This document shows, piece by piece, positions 44,774 to 54,933 of a DNA stretch of 64,000 bases (position 1 is the first letter of the stretch; the number at the start of each line of letters is the position of its first letter). The position numbers and the translations under genes are program-made. The notes under the pieces are model-generated. The model made no database searches. It saw only the letters and a list, made by a program, of their open reading frames with translations, and was not told where the DNA came from. Source of the DNA: Streptoalloteichus tenebrarius (GTDB lineage Bacteria > Actinomycetota > Actinomycetes > Mycobacteriales > Pseudonocardiaceae); assembly GCF_024171885.1 (NCBI RefSeq), contig NZ_JAMTCP010000002.1, positions 1 through 64,000 on the forward strand, written 5' to 3'.

Positions 44774-44983
44774 GCCCCCGGCCTCCCTTGCCTCGCGCCC
44801 ACCGCTGTCCCGCCATGATGGCAGGGGGCGCGCCCCGGCGGCACCGAGCGGCCGGCGGACACCGGCCGCCGGGGAGGTCGCGGGGGGCGACCGGGGCGGG
44901 CGCGGCGGCCCCGCCGTTGTGCCGGCTCACCAGCGCTCCGTAGGCTGGTGAGCGGGTGTGTGCTGGAGGGAGGCGCTCGGCGA

Positions 44984-45706
44984 GTGCTGTACTGGCTGAT
45001 GAAGTACGTCCTGCTCGGCCCGCTGATGCGGGCGGCGTGCCGGCCGCGGATCGAGGGGCTGGAGCACATCCCGAGCACCGGCGGCGCGATCCTGGCCAGC
45101 AACCACGTCGCGGTCGCCGACTCGTTCTTCCTCCCGCTGATGGTGCCGAGGCGGGTGACCTTCCTCGCCAAGCGCGAGTACTTCACCGGGCGCGGCCTCA
45201 AGGGCCGTTTCAAGAAGTACTTCTTCTCCGGCGTCGGCCAGGTGCCGATCGACCGGTCGAGCGCGGCGGCGGCGCAGGCCGCCCTGGACACCGGCGTGCG
45301 CCTGCTGCGCGAGGGTCGGCTGCTGGGCATCTACCCGGAGGGCACCCGCTCCCCGGACGGCCGGCTGTACAAGGGCAAGACCGGGGTCGCCAGGATGGCC
45401 CTGGAGGCCGGCGTCCCCGTCATCCCGGTGGCGATGTTCGGCACCGAGGAGGTCAACCCGATCGGCTCGAAGATGTGGCGGCCGCGCCGCGTGCGGATCG
45501 TGGTCGGCGAGCCGCTGGACTTCTCCCGGTACGAGGGCCTGGCCGGCGACCGGTTCGTCGAGCGCTCGATCACCGACGAGATCATGTACGCGTTGATGGA
45601 GCTGACCGGGCGCGAGTACGTCGACGTCTACGCCGCCAAGGTCAAGGACGAGCTGGCCGCCTCCGGCGGGAACGTGCCCGGCTGGCGCGACCGCTCCGCG
45701 GCCTGA
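44984..45706 (+). CDS. plsC: 1-acyl-sn-glycerol-3-phosphate acyltransferase
   Basis: A 240-residue membrane-associated acyltransferase making phosphatidic acid. The catalytic HxxxxD is in NHVAVADS and the glycerophosphate-binding motif is YPEGTRSPDG. It corresponds to mycobacterial Rv2182c in this gene order. A minus-10-like TAGGCT at 44941-44946 places the transcript start near 44953, after the upstream in-frame GTG at 44948; GGAGGGAGG then precedes GTG 44984, which I therefore take as the start. Confidence 0.93.
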   Translation: MLYWLMKYVLLGPLMRAACRPRIEGLEHIPSTGGAILASNHVAVADSFFLPLMVPRRVTFLAKREYFTGRGLKGRFKKYFFSGVGQVPIDRSSAAAAQAALDTGVRLLREGRLLGIYPEGTRSPDGRLYKGKTGVARMALEAGVPVIPVAMFGTEEVNPIGSKMWRPRRVRIVVGEPLDFSRYEGLAGDRFVERSITDEIMYALMELTGREYVDVYAAKVKDELAASGGNVPGWRDRSAA

Positions 45707-45790
45707 CGGCGCCCGCCGGTGTTACCCCCGTCCGGACGCGCTCGGGTGGGTGTTGGCAAGCCGCCGATCGGGGCCTTTTAGGCTTGGTCG

Positions 45791-46288
45791 GTGCGGTTCT
45801 TCTACGACTGCGAGTTCATCGAGGATGGTAGGACCATCGACCTGGTGTCGATCGGGGTCGTGGACGAGGAGGGCCGCGAGTTCTACGCCGTGTCCACCGA
45901 GTTCGACCCGGAGCGCGCGGGGCCGTGGGTGCGGCAGCACGTCCTGCCCAAGCTGCCGCCGCCGTCCGAGCCGGTCTGGCGCGGCAGGGCCAGGATCCGC
46001 GACGAGCTGTACGAGTTCCTGACCGCCCACGGCGGCGACGTGGAGCTGTGGGCCTGGTTCGCCGCCTACGACCACGTGGCGCTGGCCCAGTTGTGGGGCG
46101 CGATGCCGGCCCTGCCCCAGCCGATCCCGCGCTTCACCCGCGACCTGCGGCAGCGGTGGGAGGACGTGGGCAAGCCCAAGCTGCCGCCCGCGCCGGCCGA
46201 CGCGCACGACGCCCTCGCCGACGCCCGGCACAACCTCGTGCGCTGGCGCGTGATCGAGGAGCACCGGCGCCGCCTCGGGCTGCGCTGA
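45791..46288 (+). CDS. 3'-5' exoribonuclease, RNase AS-like
   Basis: A 165-residue DEDDh-type exonuclease. The first acidic pair is Asp6 and Glu8 (FYDCEFIED), the second Asp is in AAYDHVAL and the final His/Asp pair is in AHDALADARHN. It matches the mycobacterial Rv2179c enzyme, which degrades adenylate-rich RNA. TAGGCT at 45779-45784 ends 6 bases before the GTG and no Shine-Dalgarno is visible, so translation is probably leaderless. Confidence 0.92.
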   Translation: MRFFYDCEFIEDGRTIDLVSIGVVDEEGREFYAVSTEFDPERAGPWVRQHVLPKLPPPSEPVWRGRARIRDELYEFLTAHGGDVELWAWFAAYDHVALAQLWGAMPALPQPIPRFTRDLRQRWEDVGKPKLPPAPADAHDALADARHNLVRWRVIEEHRRRLGLR

Positions 46289-46605
46289 GCCGTCGGGCCG
46301 CCCCCGTTCGTCCCTCCGGGCGCGTCCGGTTCCCCCGGGAACCGGACGCGCCCTTCGTGTGCTCGGACCAATCCCCGGCGGGGTGGTGAACAGTCCGCCA
46401 CCCCCCGTTGCTGCACCGATCCAGAGCGTGGCAGGCTCGACACTGGCGCGTGCGACGCCGGTCACAGTGGCCGGCTCGGCGACGGGTGGCGCTGTCCGCG
46501 GGCGGCGGGTCTTCCCTCCTCCCCGGGGAGAGCGGCACCGCCGCGCGCCAGGGACGGCGAGCGGGCACGGGTGTCCCGCGCGGAACAACGGAGGCGAGCG
46601 AGCAG
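46289..46605. other. Intergenic region between RNase AS and phosphofructokinase genes
   Basis: Holds the strong terminator at 46318-46353, a weaker GGGGTGG/CCACCCC hairpin (46380-46404) and then the promoter and leader of the kinase gene. GGAGG near 46590 serves the ATG at 46606. No gene is supported. Confidence 0.5.
46318..46353 (+). terminator. 17-bp hairpin terminator
   Basis: Arms 46318-46334 and 46337-46353 are perfectly complementary with a 2-base central gap. It ends the RNase AS unit. Confidence 0.8.
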
Positions 46606-47631
46606 ATGCGCATCGGCGTGCTCACGGGCGGCGGTGACTGCCCTGGGCTGAACGCGGTGATCCGGGCGGTGGTCCGCAAGGGCATCGAGGTGTACGGCCA
46701 CGAGGTCGTCGGGTTCCTCAACGGCTGGCGTGGCCCGGTCGAGGGCCAGGTCCGCCCGCTGGGCCTCGACGACGTGGAGGACATCCTCACCAGGGGCGGG
46801 ACGATCCTCCGCTCCTCGCGCACCAACCCCTACAAGATCGAGGGCGGTGTGGAGCGCATCAGGGAGAACCTGGCCAGGTACGGGGTGGACGCGCTCGTCG
46901 CCATCGGCGGCGAGGACACCCTCGGCGTGGCCAAGCGGCTGGTCGACGAGGGCATCGGCGTCGTCGGCGTGCCGAAGACGATCGACAACGACCTGTCGGC
47001 GACCGACTACACGTTCGGCTTCGACACCGCGGTGCACATCGCCACCGAGGCGATCGACCGGCTGCGCACCACGGCCGAGTCGCACCACCGCGCGCTGGTG
47101 GTCGAGGTCATGGGCCGGCACGCGGGCTGGATCGCGCTGCACTCCGGCCTGGCCGGCGGCGCGAACGTGATCCTGGTGCCCGAGCGGCCGTTCTCGGTGG
47201 AGAAGGTCTGCGAGTGGGTGCGGCGGCGGTTCGAGCGCGAGTACGCGCCGATCATCGTCGTGGCCGAGGGCGCCGTCCCCGAGGGCGGGGCCGAGGTGTT
47301 GCAGACCGGGGAGCGGGACGCGTTCGGGCACGTCCGGCTGGGCGGGGTCGGCACGTGGCTGGCCGACGAGCTGGCGGCGCGCACCGGCCAGGAGTCCCGG
47401 GCCGTGGTGCTCGGCCACACGCAGCGGGGCGGCACCCCGACCGCCTACGACCGGGTCTTGGCGACCCGGTTCGGGCTGCACGCGGTGGACGCGGTGCACG
47501 AGGGCGACTTCGGCGTGATGGTCGCGCTGCGCGGCACCGACATCGTGCGGGTCAAGCTGGCCGAGGCCACGGCGGAGCTGAAGACGGTGCCCCTGGAGCG
47601 CTACGCCGAGGCCGAGGTGTTCTTCGGCTGA
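46606..47631 (+). CDS. pfp: 6-phosphofructokinase, pyrophosphate-type signature
   Basis: A 341-residue phosphofructokinase. The glycolytic fold is clear: LTGGGDCPGLNAVIR, PKTIDNDLS with the catalytic Asp, and MGRHAGWIAL. The residues that separate donor classes are Asp104 (GGEDT) and Lys124 (PKTIDND); ATP enzymes such as E. coli PfkA have Gly at both. These match the PPi-dependent enzyme of Amycolatopsis methanolica. I infer reversible use of PPi with fructose 6-phosphate. GGAGG lies 11 bases before the ATG. Confidence 0.9.
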   Translation: MRIGVLTGGGDCPGLNAVIRAVVRKGIEVYGHEVVGFLNGWRGPVEGQVRPLGLDDVEDILTRGGTILRSSRTNPYKIEGGVERIRENLARYGVDALVAIGGEDTLGVAKRLVDEGIGVVGVPKTIDNDLSATDYTFGFDTAVHIATEAIDRLRTTAESHHRALVVEVMGRHAGWIALHSGLAGGANVILVPERPFSVEKVCEWVRRRFEREYAPIIVVAEGAVPEGGAEVLQTGERDAFGHVRLGGVGTWLADELAARTGQESRAVVLGHTQRGGTPTAYDRVLATRFGLHAVDAVHEGDFGVMVALRGTDIVRVKLAEATAELKTVPLERYAEAEVFFG

Positions 47632-47714
47632 CCCGCCGGACCCGGACCGGGCGGGAGCCCGGCCCGGGGTCGGACGAGGAGCGGATGAGGACCGGATGAG
47701 GACCGGATGAGGGA

Positions 47715-47757
47715 GGTACCCATGCGGCGCGACAGCAGGGGGCGCCGCATGGGTACC
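47715..47757 (+). terminator. 16-bp hairpin terminator
   Basis: Arms 47715-47730 and 47742-47757 are perfectly complementary around an 11-base loop. Just before it ATGAGGACCGG is repeated (47686-47710). Confidence 0.75.
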
Positions 47758-47792
47758 GGGTCCGGCGTCAGGGACCGGGTCGGAGGCTGGAC

Positions 47793-47812
47793 CACCTGGT
47801 GATCACCAGGTG
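47793..47812. repeat. 20-base perfect palindrome
   Basis: CACCTGGTGATCACCAGGTG is fully self-complementary. It lies between the convergent kinase and fprA genes, followed at once by related GTGATCAC and GTGGTCAGCG copies. It may be a terminator for fprA or a protein-binding site. Confidence 0.6.
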
Positions 47813-47835
47813 ATCACTGGGTGGTCAGCGGATGG

Positions 47836-49179
47836 TCAGCGGGTGGCGATGTCCAGCATCTCCTCGCGCGGGACGACCTTGATCCGCTCCCGGCCCCTGG
47901 CCTCGCCGAGCGCGCGCTCGTGCTGGTCGAGCCGGTTCCAGCCCTCCAGCGTGGTGAACCTGATCCCACGCTGGCGCAGCAGGTCGAGCACGGCGTCCGG
48001 GTCGGGCTCGGCCGGCGAGGGCAGCAGCGGCTGGTCGGCGAGCAGGCTGCCGATGGTCTCCAGCGCGTCGCCCTTGGTGTGGCCGATCAGGCCGACGGGG
48101 CCGCGCTTGATCCACCCGGTCACGTAGACCCCGGGGATGTGCTGGCCGTCGAGGTCGAGCACCCGGCCCGCCTGGTGCGGCACGGTGCCGGAGTCGTGGT
48201 CGAACGGCAGGTCGGCGAGGTGGGTGCTGAGGTAGCCCACCGCCCGGTAGACCGCCTGCACGTCCCAGTCGTGGAACTCGCCGGTCCCGCGCGCGCCGCC
48301 CTGGCCGTCGAGTTCCATCCGCTCGGTGCGCAGGCCGGTCACCTCGGTCTCGCCGAGGATCTCCGCCGGGCGGTGCAGGAAGTGCAGGTGCAGGCGGCGC
48401 GGCCGGTTCCCCGGGTCGCGCAGCGCCCAGTCCTGGAGGGTCTTGACGACCATCTTGACCTGGTTGCTGCCGTTGATCGCGCGCAGGCTGCCCTCGTCGA
48501 ACTCGATGTCCTCGGGGTAGACGATCACCTCGACGTTGGGCGAGTGGTCGAGCTCGCGCAGCTCCAGCGGCGTGAACTTGGCCTGGGCCGGGCCGCGCCG
48601 GCCGAAGACGTGCACGTCGGTGACCTGGCTGGCGGCCAGCCCCCGGTAGACGTTGTCCGGGATCTCCGTGCTGAGCATCTCGTCGGCGGTCTTGGCCAGC
48701 ACGCGGGCGACGTCCAGGGCGACGTTGCCGGCGCCGATCACGGCGACGCCGCGCGCGGTCAGCGGCCAGTCGCGGGGCGCGTCGGGGTGCCCGTCGTACC
48801 AGGACACGAAGTCGGCGGCCCCGAAGCTGCCGGGCAGGTCGACGCCGGGGACCGCGAGGTCGCGGTCCCGGTCGGCGCCGGTGGCGAAGATGACCGCGTC
48901 GTAGTGCTGCCGCAGGTCCTCCAGCTTCACGTCGACGCCGTAGTCGACGTTGCCGAGGAAGCGGATCTCCGGCCGTTCGAGCACCCGCTGGAGGGCGTTG
49001 ACGATCTGCTTGATCCTGGGGTGGTCGGGGGCGACCCCGTACCGGATCAGGCCGTAGGGCGCGGGCAGCCGCTCCAGCAGGTCGATGCTCACCGGCGTGT
49101 CCGACTTGGTCAGGATGTCGGCCGCGTAGATGCCCGCGGGACCCGCGCCGACGACCGCCACCCGCAGCGGGCGACTCAT
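47836..49179 (-). CDS. fprA: Ferredoxin/flavodoxin-NADP+ reductase, FprA type
   Basis: A 447-residue flavoprotein of the adrenodoxin-reductase type. The N-terminal FAD motif is VVGAGPAGIYAADIL, the NADP(H)-binding motif VIGAGNVALDVARVL with arginines in VHVFGRRGP, and the C-terminal TGWIKRGPVGLIGHTKGDA is typical. It shuttles electrons between NADPH and ferredoxins and could serve the window's P450. The ATG at 49179 follows GGAGG. An iron box about 80 bases upstream suggests induction under iron limitation. The longer frame to 49248 is unlikely. Confidence 0.94.
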   Translation of the reverse strand: MSRPLRVAVVGAGPAGIYAADILTKSDTPVSIDLLERLPAPYGLIRYGVAPDHPRIKQIVNALQRVLERPEIRFLGNVDYGVDVKLEDLRQHYDAVIFATGADRDRDLAVPGVDLPGSFGAADFVSWYDGHPDAPRDWPLTARGVAVIGAGNVALDVARVLAKTADEMLSTEIPDNVYRGLAASQVTDVHVFGRRGPAQAKFTPLELRELDHSPNVEVIVYPEDIEFDEGSLRAINGSNQVKMVVKTLQDWALRDPGNRPRRLHLHFLHRPAEILGETEVTGLRTERMELDGQGGARGTGEFHDWDVQAVYRAVGYLSTHLADLPFDHDSGTVPHQAGRVLDLDGQHIPGVYVTGWIKRGPVGLIGHTKGDALETIGSLLADQPLLPSPAEPDPDAVLDLLRQRGIRFTTLEGWNRLDQHERALGEARGRERIKVVPREEMLDIATR

Positions 49180-49260
49180 AGGGGTTTCCTCCGTGTGTGG
49201 GTGCGTGCGCGTGCCCACGCTGGCCGGTCCTCGGGACGCGCCGGGCACGGGACTCCTCGT

Positions 49261-49279
49261 GCAGGTTAGCCTTACCTAA
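49261..49279 (-). promoter_or_regulatory. Iron box (IdeR/DmdR1-type) upstream of fprA
   Basis: The 19-base site GCAGGTTAGCCTTACCTAA matches the palindromic IdeR/DmdR consensus (TTAGGTTAGGCTAACCTAA) at 15 of 19 positions. It lies 82 bases upstream of the fprA start, and no rightward gene is close. This A/T-rich site stands out in its GC-rich context. Confidence 0.7.
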
Positions 49280-49580
49280 GCGATCATGGGCCGTCCGGTG
49301 GCTGTGGGCCTGCTCATACCGGCGCGGCGCCCACGGCTCCCTTCGATGGCCTCCTCCTGCCCTCGCGGCGAAAAACCGTTGGCGCGCAAGGAAGGTCGGC
49401 TGACACGATCGTCGGCGTGAACAGCGGGGCGGTGCGGGAGGCGGGCCGGGGACACCGGCGGTCCTCCGCGCGACACGCCAGAACGCCCCTGGCCGACCGC
49501 GACCGGCTCCCCGGGCACATCCCGCCCGGCAGATGAGCCGGACCGGTCGGGCCGGGGACGGCCGGATCGGGACGGCGCGC
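49280..49580. other. Intergenic region upstream of the permuted tRNA candidate
   Basis: No supported gene. A possible rightward promoter lies around 49379-49405 (TTGGCG, then a weak minus-10). A 39-codon frame at 49417-49536 starts with GTG but has no ribosome-binding site or family character. Confidence 0.35.
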
Positions 49581-49696
49581 CGACGAGGGCGGAATCTCGG
49601 GCAGCGGGACGCGGGTTCGACTCCCGCCGGACCCGGCCGTTGGCGGTGACGGCGCCGGGGTCCGTAGCTCAGTGGAGAGCGGCTGTGCCCTCGTCG
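49581..49696 (+). tRNA. Candidate circularly permuted tRNA gene (3' half before 5' half)
   Basis: Read left to right: outer helix strand 49581-49590; loop 49591-49600 (GGAATCTCGG); anticodon 3' strand GCAGC 49601-49605; variable GGGAC; T-arm GCGGG-TTCGACT-CCCGC 49611-49627; acceptor 3' strand CGGACCC 49628-49634 and G49635. Then 22 bases with a small hairpin, followed by acceptor 5' strand GGGTCCG 49658-49664, TA, D-arm GCTC-AGTGGA-GAGC 49667-49680, G, anticodon 5' strand GCTGT 49682-49686 and outer helix strand GCCCTCGTCG 49687-49696. The acceptor pairs 7/7, the anticodon stem 5/5 with one G-U, and the outer helix 10/10. If the loop comes from the left module, it is ATCTCGG with U33 and anticodon CUC, but that is uncertain. 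No CCA is encoded. A terminator follows. Confidence 0.7.
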
Positions 49697-49730
49697 ATCT
49701 CGATCATCCTCGGTCCGGTGGACGACCGGC

Positions 49731-49762
49731 CCGGCCCCTGGCGCGCGCTGCGCCGGGGCCGG
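49731..49762 (+). terminator. Hairpin after the permuted tRNA candidate
   Basis: CCGGCCCC at 49731-49738 pairs with GGGGCCGG at 49755-49762, and GGCGC at 49740-49744 with GCGCC at 49750-49754, with one bulged T. It lies 34 bases downstream of the outer helix, consistent with an independent short transcript. Confidence 0.6.
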
Positions 49763-50000
49763 CCGGCTCGTCGCGGGGCGGTCGACCCGACCGGCCCCGC
49801 ACGGCGTTGACGACAGGAACGGTGTTCACGACAGACCTGGGCCCCGCGACCGGTGTGGTCGGCGCGGGGCCTCGCCAGGCGGGCCGGCCGGGCCGGGGAA
49901 GGCGCGGCCGGTCCGCGACCACAGCCGGGGTCACTCCGTGACCAGCCGGGGCACCCCTCGGGACCGGTCGGGACGACCCCCGCGGCCGGCGCTCGACGTC
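49763..50000. other. Intergenic region
   Basis: No gene is supported. It contains the hairpin at 49840-49871 and otherwise GC-rich sequence. Confidence 0.35.
49840..49871 (-). terminator. Bulged hairpin downstream of the DUF2891 gene
   Basis: GGCCCCGCG at 49840-49848 pairs with CGCGGGGCC at 49863-49871, and ACC with GGT inside, leaving a 3-base bulge. It is about 130 bases past the stop of the leftward gene. Confidence 0.45.
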
Positions 50001-52596
<2,596 letters not shown>

Positions 52597-52615
52597 CGCC
52601 CGCTTCCTGAGCACC

Positions 52616-52653
52616 GACGGGGCGGGGTCGGCTTCGGCCGACCCCGCCCCGTC
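52616..52653 (+). terminator. 17-bp hairpin with UUCG loop
   Basis: Arms 52616-52632 and 52637-52653 are perfectly complementary and closed by TTCG, an unusually stable tetraloop. It terminates aroG and marks the left edge of the lower-GC island. Confidence 0.85.
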
Positions 52654-52987
52654 GCGTTCCACCTCGTCGTCCGCGCTCGCGGCCGTCGCACCAGGTCCGC
52701 GCGCGGCGGCGGACCACCCGCCCACGACCGGCAGCCGCACCGAGAGGCGCAAGCGAGTTCGACGGTGTGCTGGGCTCTTCCTCGGCGCGAGGACCGCTCG
52801 GCGTCCATGCCCCGATTGGTTGCTCCGGGTGGAGCATCAAGTCGGCGCCTCTCCTCTCTTCGTTTCTGTCCTCCTTGTTTCTCCGTGGACTCGGCCTGAT
52901 CGCTGGGTTAGGGTCCCGGTCGGGGACGCCGGGGGCCGGGGAAGGTATGCCCTGAGTGTGGTCGGGGTTCCTTGCGAGGGGATTTCT
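52654..52987. other. Left boundary of the lower-GC island
   Basis: Composition changes from GC-rich to visibly T-rich near 52845-52890 (CTCTCTTCGTTTCTGTCC). No gene, tRNA or insertion sequence end is recognised. A possible minus-10 (TTAGGGT) lies near 52910. Confidence 0.4.
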
Positions 52988-53128
52988 GTGCGCAGGGGTT
53001 TTTCGGCGGTCGCTCTTCTTCTGGCGATCTCGGTGAACGGTGCCCTCGTCGTGCCGTCCGGCGTCGCGTCCGCCGCGGAATTCGACGGCGTGACGGCCGG
53101 TTCTGGTGCGCCGCGTCGTGACCGGTGA
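52988..53128 (+). CDS. Tiny secreted peptide
   Basis: A 46-residue frame starting at GTG 52988, preceded by GAGGGGA. It has a clear signal peptide (MRRGFSAVALLLAISVNGAL, cleavage near VASAA) and only about 15 residues after it (EFDGVTAGSGAPRRDR). It may be a real small exported peptide or the start of a broken gene. The next frame begins within its end. Confidence 0.45.
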   Translation: MRRGFSAVALLLAISVNGALVVPSGVASAAEFDGVTAGSGAPRRDR

Positions 53129-53363
53129 TGAGGAGTGGGACCGGGCGAAGAGGCTCTTCCCGGTGGGGTCGGCAGTGGAAGTCGAGATCGAGCGTCACGT
53201 TCCTTTTGGCATGTTCGCGACGCCTCCCGGCCTGCCCGGGGTGGCAGCCCTGATTGATCTGGTCAGCTATCGGCCAGGTGGGGAGAGCGTCTGCCGATCG
53301 GAGTGGCCGCCGGTGAGGTCGCGAGTGAAGGTGGTAAGGCGGCGAGCGTGGGAGGCGACGTGA
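53106..53363 (+). CDS. Small S1-like (OB-fold) protein
   Basis: An 85-residue protein. The segment FPVGSAVEVEIERHVPFGMF followed by GVAALIDLVSY follows the S1/OB-fold pattern (G-x-V-x-V-x3-PFG-x-F). Such stand-alone S1-like proteins are often found with polymorphic toxin immunity genes in actinomycetes; that link is inference. It overlaps the preceding peptide by 23 bases. A GTG at 53118 is an alternative start. Confidence 0.55.
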   Translation: MRRVVTGDEEWDRAKRLFPVGSAVEVEIERHVPFGMFATPPGLPGVAALIDLVSYRPGGESVCRSEWPPVRSRVKVVRRRAWEAT

Positions 53364-53507
53364 GACGTTGTGTTCCCGGTGGGGTGATGTCGGAGATGGC
53401 GGCTTGTCCCGTTCACTCCGGCGGCGGTGCCGGCGCCTGTCGTCCTGATGAAGGCGGGCAGTCGAAGTCGGTGGACAGGTCCCCGCGATGCTGAGGATTC
53501 TTGGTAA

Positions 53508-54272
53508 ATGATGATGGAGAACTTCGCCCCGGAGGCACCCCACCTCTCGATCGCCGTATACCCCTCCTCGGAGGAGGATCAGGCGTTGCGGGGTGTGTAC
53601 GAGGTGCTCCACAAGGCGAACCGGATGACGGATACGTGTCTCGTCCTTGCTCCGGAGGGAGCACGGTTCGAGGCGATATCTGATCTGGCGGACTCGATCC
53701 GCGTGGTCGACCTCGACGAGGATCCGGCCGCCTCTGGAATCTTCGAACTCGATGGTCCCCGGGTGGTCCGTGTGCGACTCCTGGATGAGGAGCACGGTGT
53801 GGTCGTCCTCGGTTACGAGCGCGCGGGGCGAGATGAGAGCCATCCTGTCTCGCTGGTGTTGTCCGCTGACGCGCTCGGGGTTCCGTCATATTTGTGGACG
53901 GACGAGGAGGGCCGCCGGGCTCGTTCGCTTGGGAGATGGGCGCGAAGAACGTTGCGGCTCGTCTGTGACAGTTTGGACCCGCTCTACGGCCACCTCGCCG
54001 TTGAGGAGACGTTGCCGCCTCCGTCTGAATTTCGGAAGGGGGTTGAGCATGTTCGGGGGGAGTTCTACGTCTCCCAGAGGCTCGTGGGAGGGAGGAGCGA
54101 GTTCGTCGACTCCCTGGTGAAGGACTACGGCGCCAGCCTGGTGTCGACCTGGGGCAGGGGATACTTCATCTGCGGTTGGCCTCCCTTTGGCGGTCCCGGT
54201 CTTACCGACGACGAGACGCGCATGCTTGAGCTGAGGATGACGGAATTCCTAGCCGAACGGACTGGAAGTTGA
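53508..54272 (+). CDS. Immunity-protein-like gene
   Basis: A 254-residue cytosolic protein with less extreme GC and codon bias than its neighbours. The segment LDPLYGHLAVEETLPPP followed by GEFYVSQRLVG and WGRGYFICGW resembles an Imm-type family of toxin immunity proteins in layout. No cognate toxin is visible in the window. Three consecutive ATGs allow starts at 53508, 53511 or 53514; GAGGA lies upstream. Family assignment is by pattern memory only. Confidence 0.6.
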   Translation: MMMENFAPEAPHLSIAVYPSSEEDQALRGVYEVLHKANRMTDTCLVLAPEGARFEAISDLADSIRVVDLDEDPAASGIFELDGPRVVRVRLLDEEHGVVVLGYERAGRDESHPVSLVLSADALGVPSYLWTDEEGRRARSLGRWARRTLRLVCDSLDPLYGHLAVEETLPPPSEFRKGVEHVRGEFYVSQRLVGGRSEFVDSLVKDYGASLVSTWGRGYFICGWPPFGGPGLTDDETRMLELRMTEFLAERTGS

Positions 54273-54287
54273 CGTCGGTGGGTGACC

Positions 54288-54752
54288 ATGTCCATTGGAC
54301 TGGAGATGAGGCCAGTTGAGGGACGCGCCGTGGGGCTGAAGGTCGTGGGCGTGGGACCATCCCGCCGCTCGGACGACGAGAGCGACGAACATCTCGCGTT
54401 TTCGGTGGCGTGGGAACCGGAGCGGCTCCTTCGCGATCCTTGGTAATACCTGGTCAACGAGCGGAATGCCGACGACGGGTACCTGGAGCTGAAGGTGGAC
54501 TCGATCCGGGGAAGTGCTTGGCGTGGTCGGTGGCGGGAACTGCTGCTGCCCTGGGTGGTGGGTTACTGGAGGGCGTCGCCGTGGGGAGACGCACTGGATT
54601 GGCACGACCGACAACAACTCGCGTCCATGGCGAGGTGTCCGCCAACCAGCGAACGAGTCGTCAGCGAACCCTGGTCGCTGAAGAAATGGCCAAGTTTCGC
54701 TCGCCTCCGGGGGCTGTTGGTGTTGGGTAAGACCACGGCGTCAGGGGCCTGA
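54288..54752 (+). pseudogene. Hypothetical gene interrupted by an in-frame TAA
   Basis: One reading frame runs from ATG 54288 to TGA 54752 except for a TAA at 54444-54446 (codon 53). Both parts look coding: LAFSVAWEPERLLRDPW before and YLVNERNADDGYLELKVDSI after. No family is recognised. The second part is Trp-rich (RGRWRELLLPWVVGYWRASPW). It is either a recent nonsense mutation, a sequencing error or read-through. Confidence 0.55.
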
Positions 54753-54792
54753 ACATCGTCAGGACAAGACAGATATTCCCCCGTCCGACGTC

Positions 54793-54821
54793 TTGATCAA
54801 CTAGTGGTGCTCCCCTAGGCT
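54793..54821 (+). promoter_or_regulatory. Candidate promoter of the ABC exporter operon
   Basis: TTGATC at 54793-54798 and TAGGCT at 54816-54821 are spaced by 17 bases, a good fit to a housekeeping actinobacterial promoter. It lies about 110 bases upstream of the ATPase start. Confidence 0.5.
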
Positions 54822-54933
54822 GCCCGCCGGACGACGTCTCGTTTTCGGGTGGGCCGCCGTCGGTGAGTGAAGCATGACGGCCGTCCCTCGATCGTCCCCG
54901 CATGTTCTGTTCCACTTCCCTGTGAGAGAGTCG

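Noticed and set aside
49417-49536. 39-codon frame starting with GTG
   Set aside because: No ribosome-binding site, no recognisable protein character and low information because of high GC.
49581-49696. tmRNA as an explanation for the permuted tRNA-like element
   Set aside because: A canonical D-arm, a normal anticodon stem and no tag-reading frame are present, unlike one- or two-piece tmRNA.
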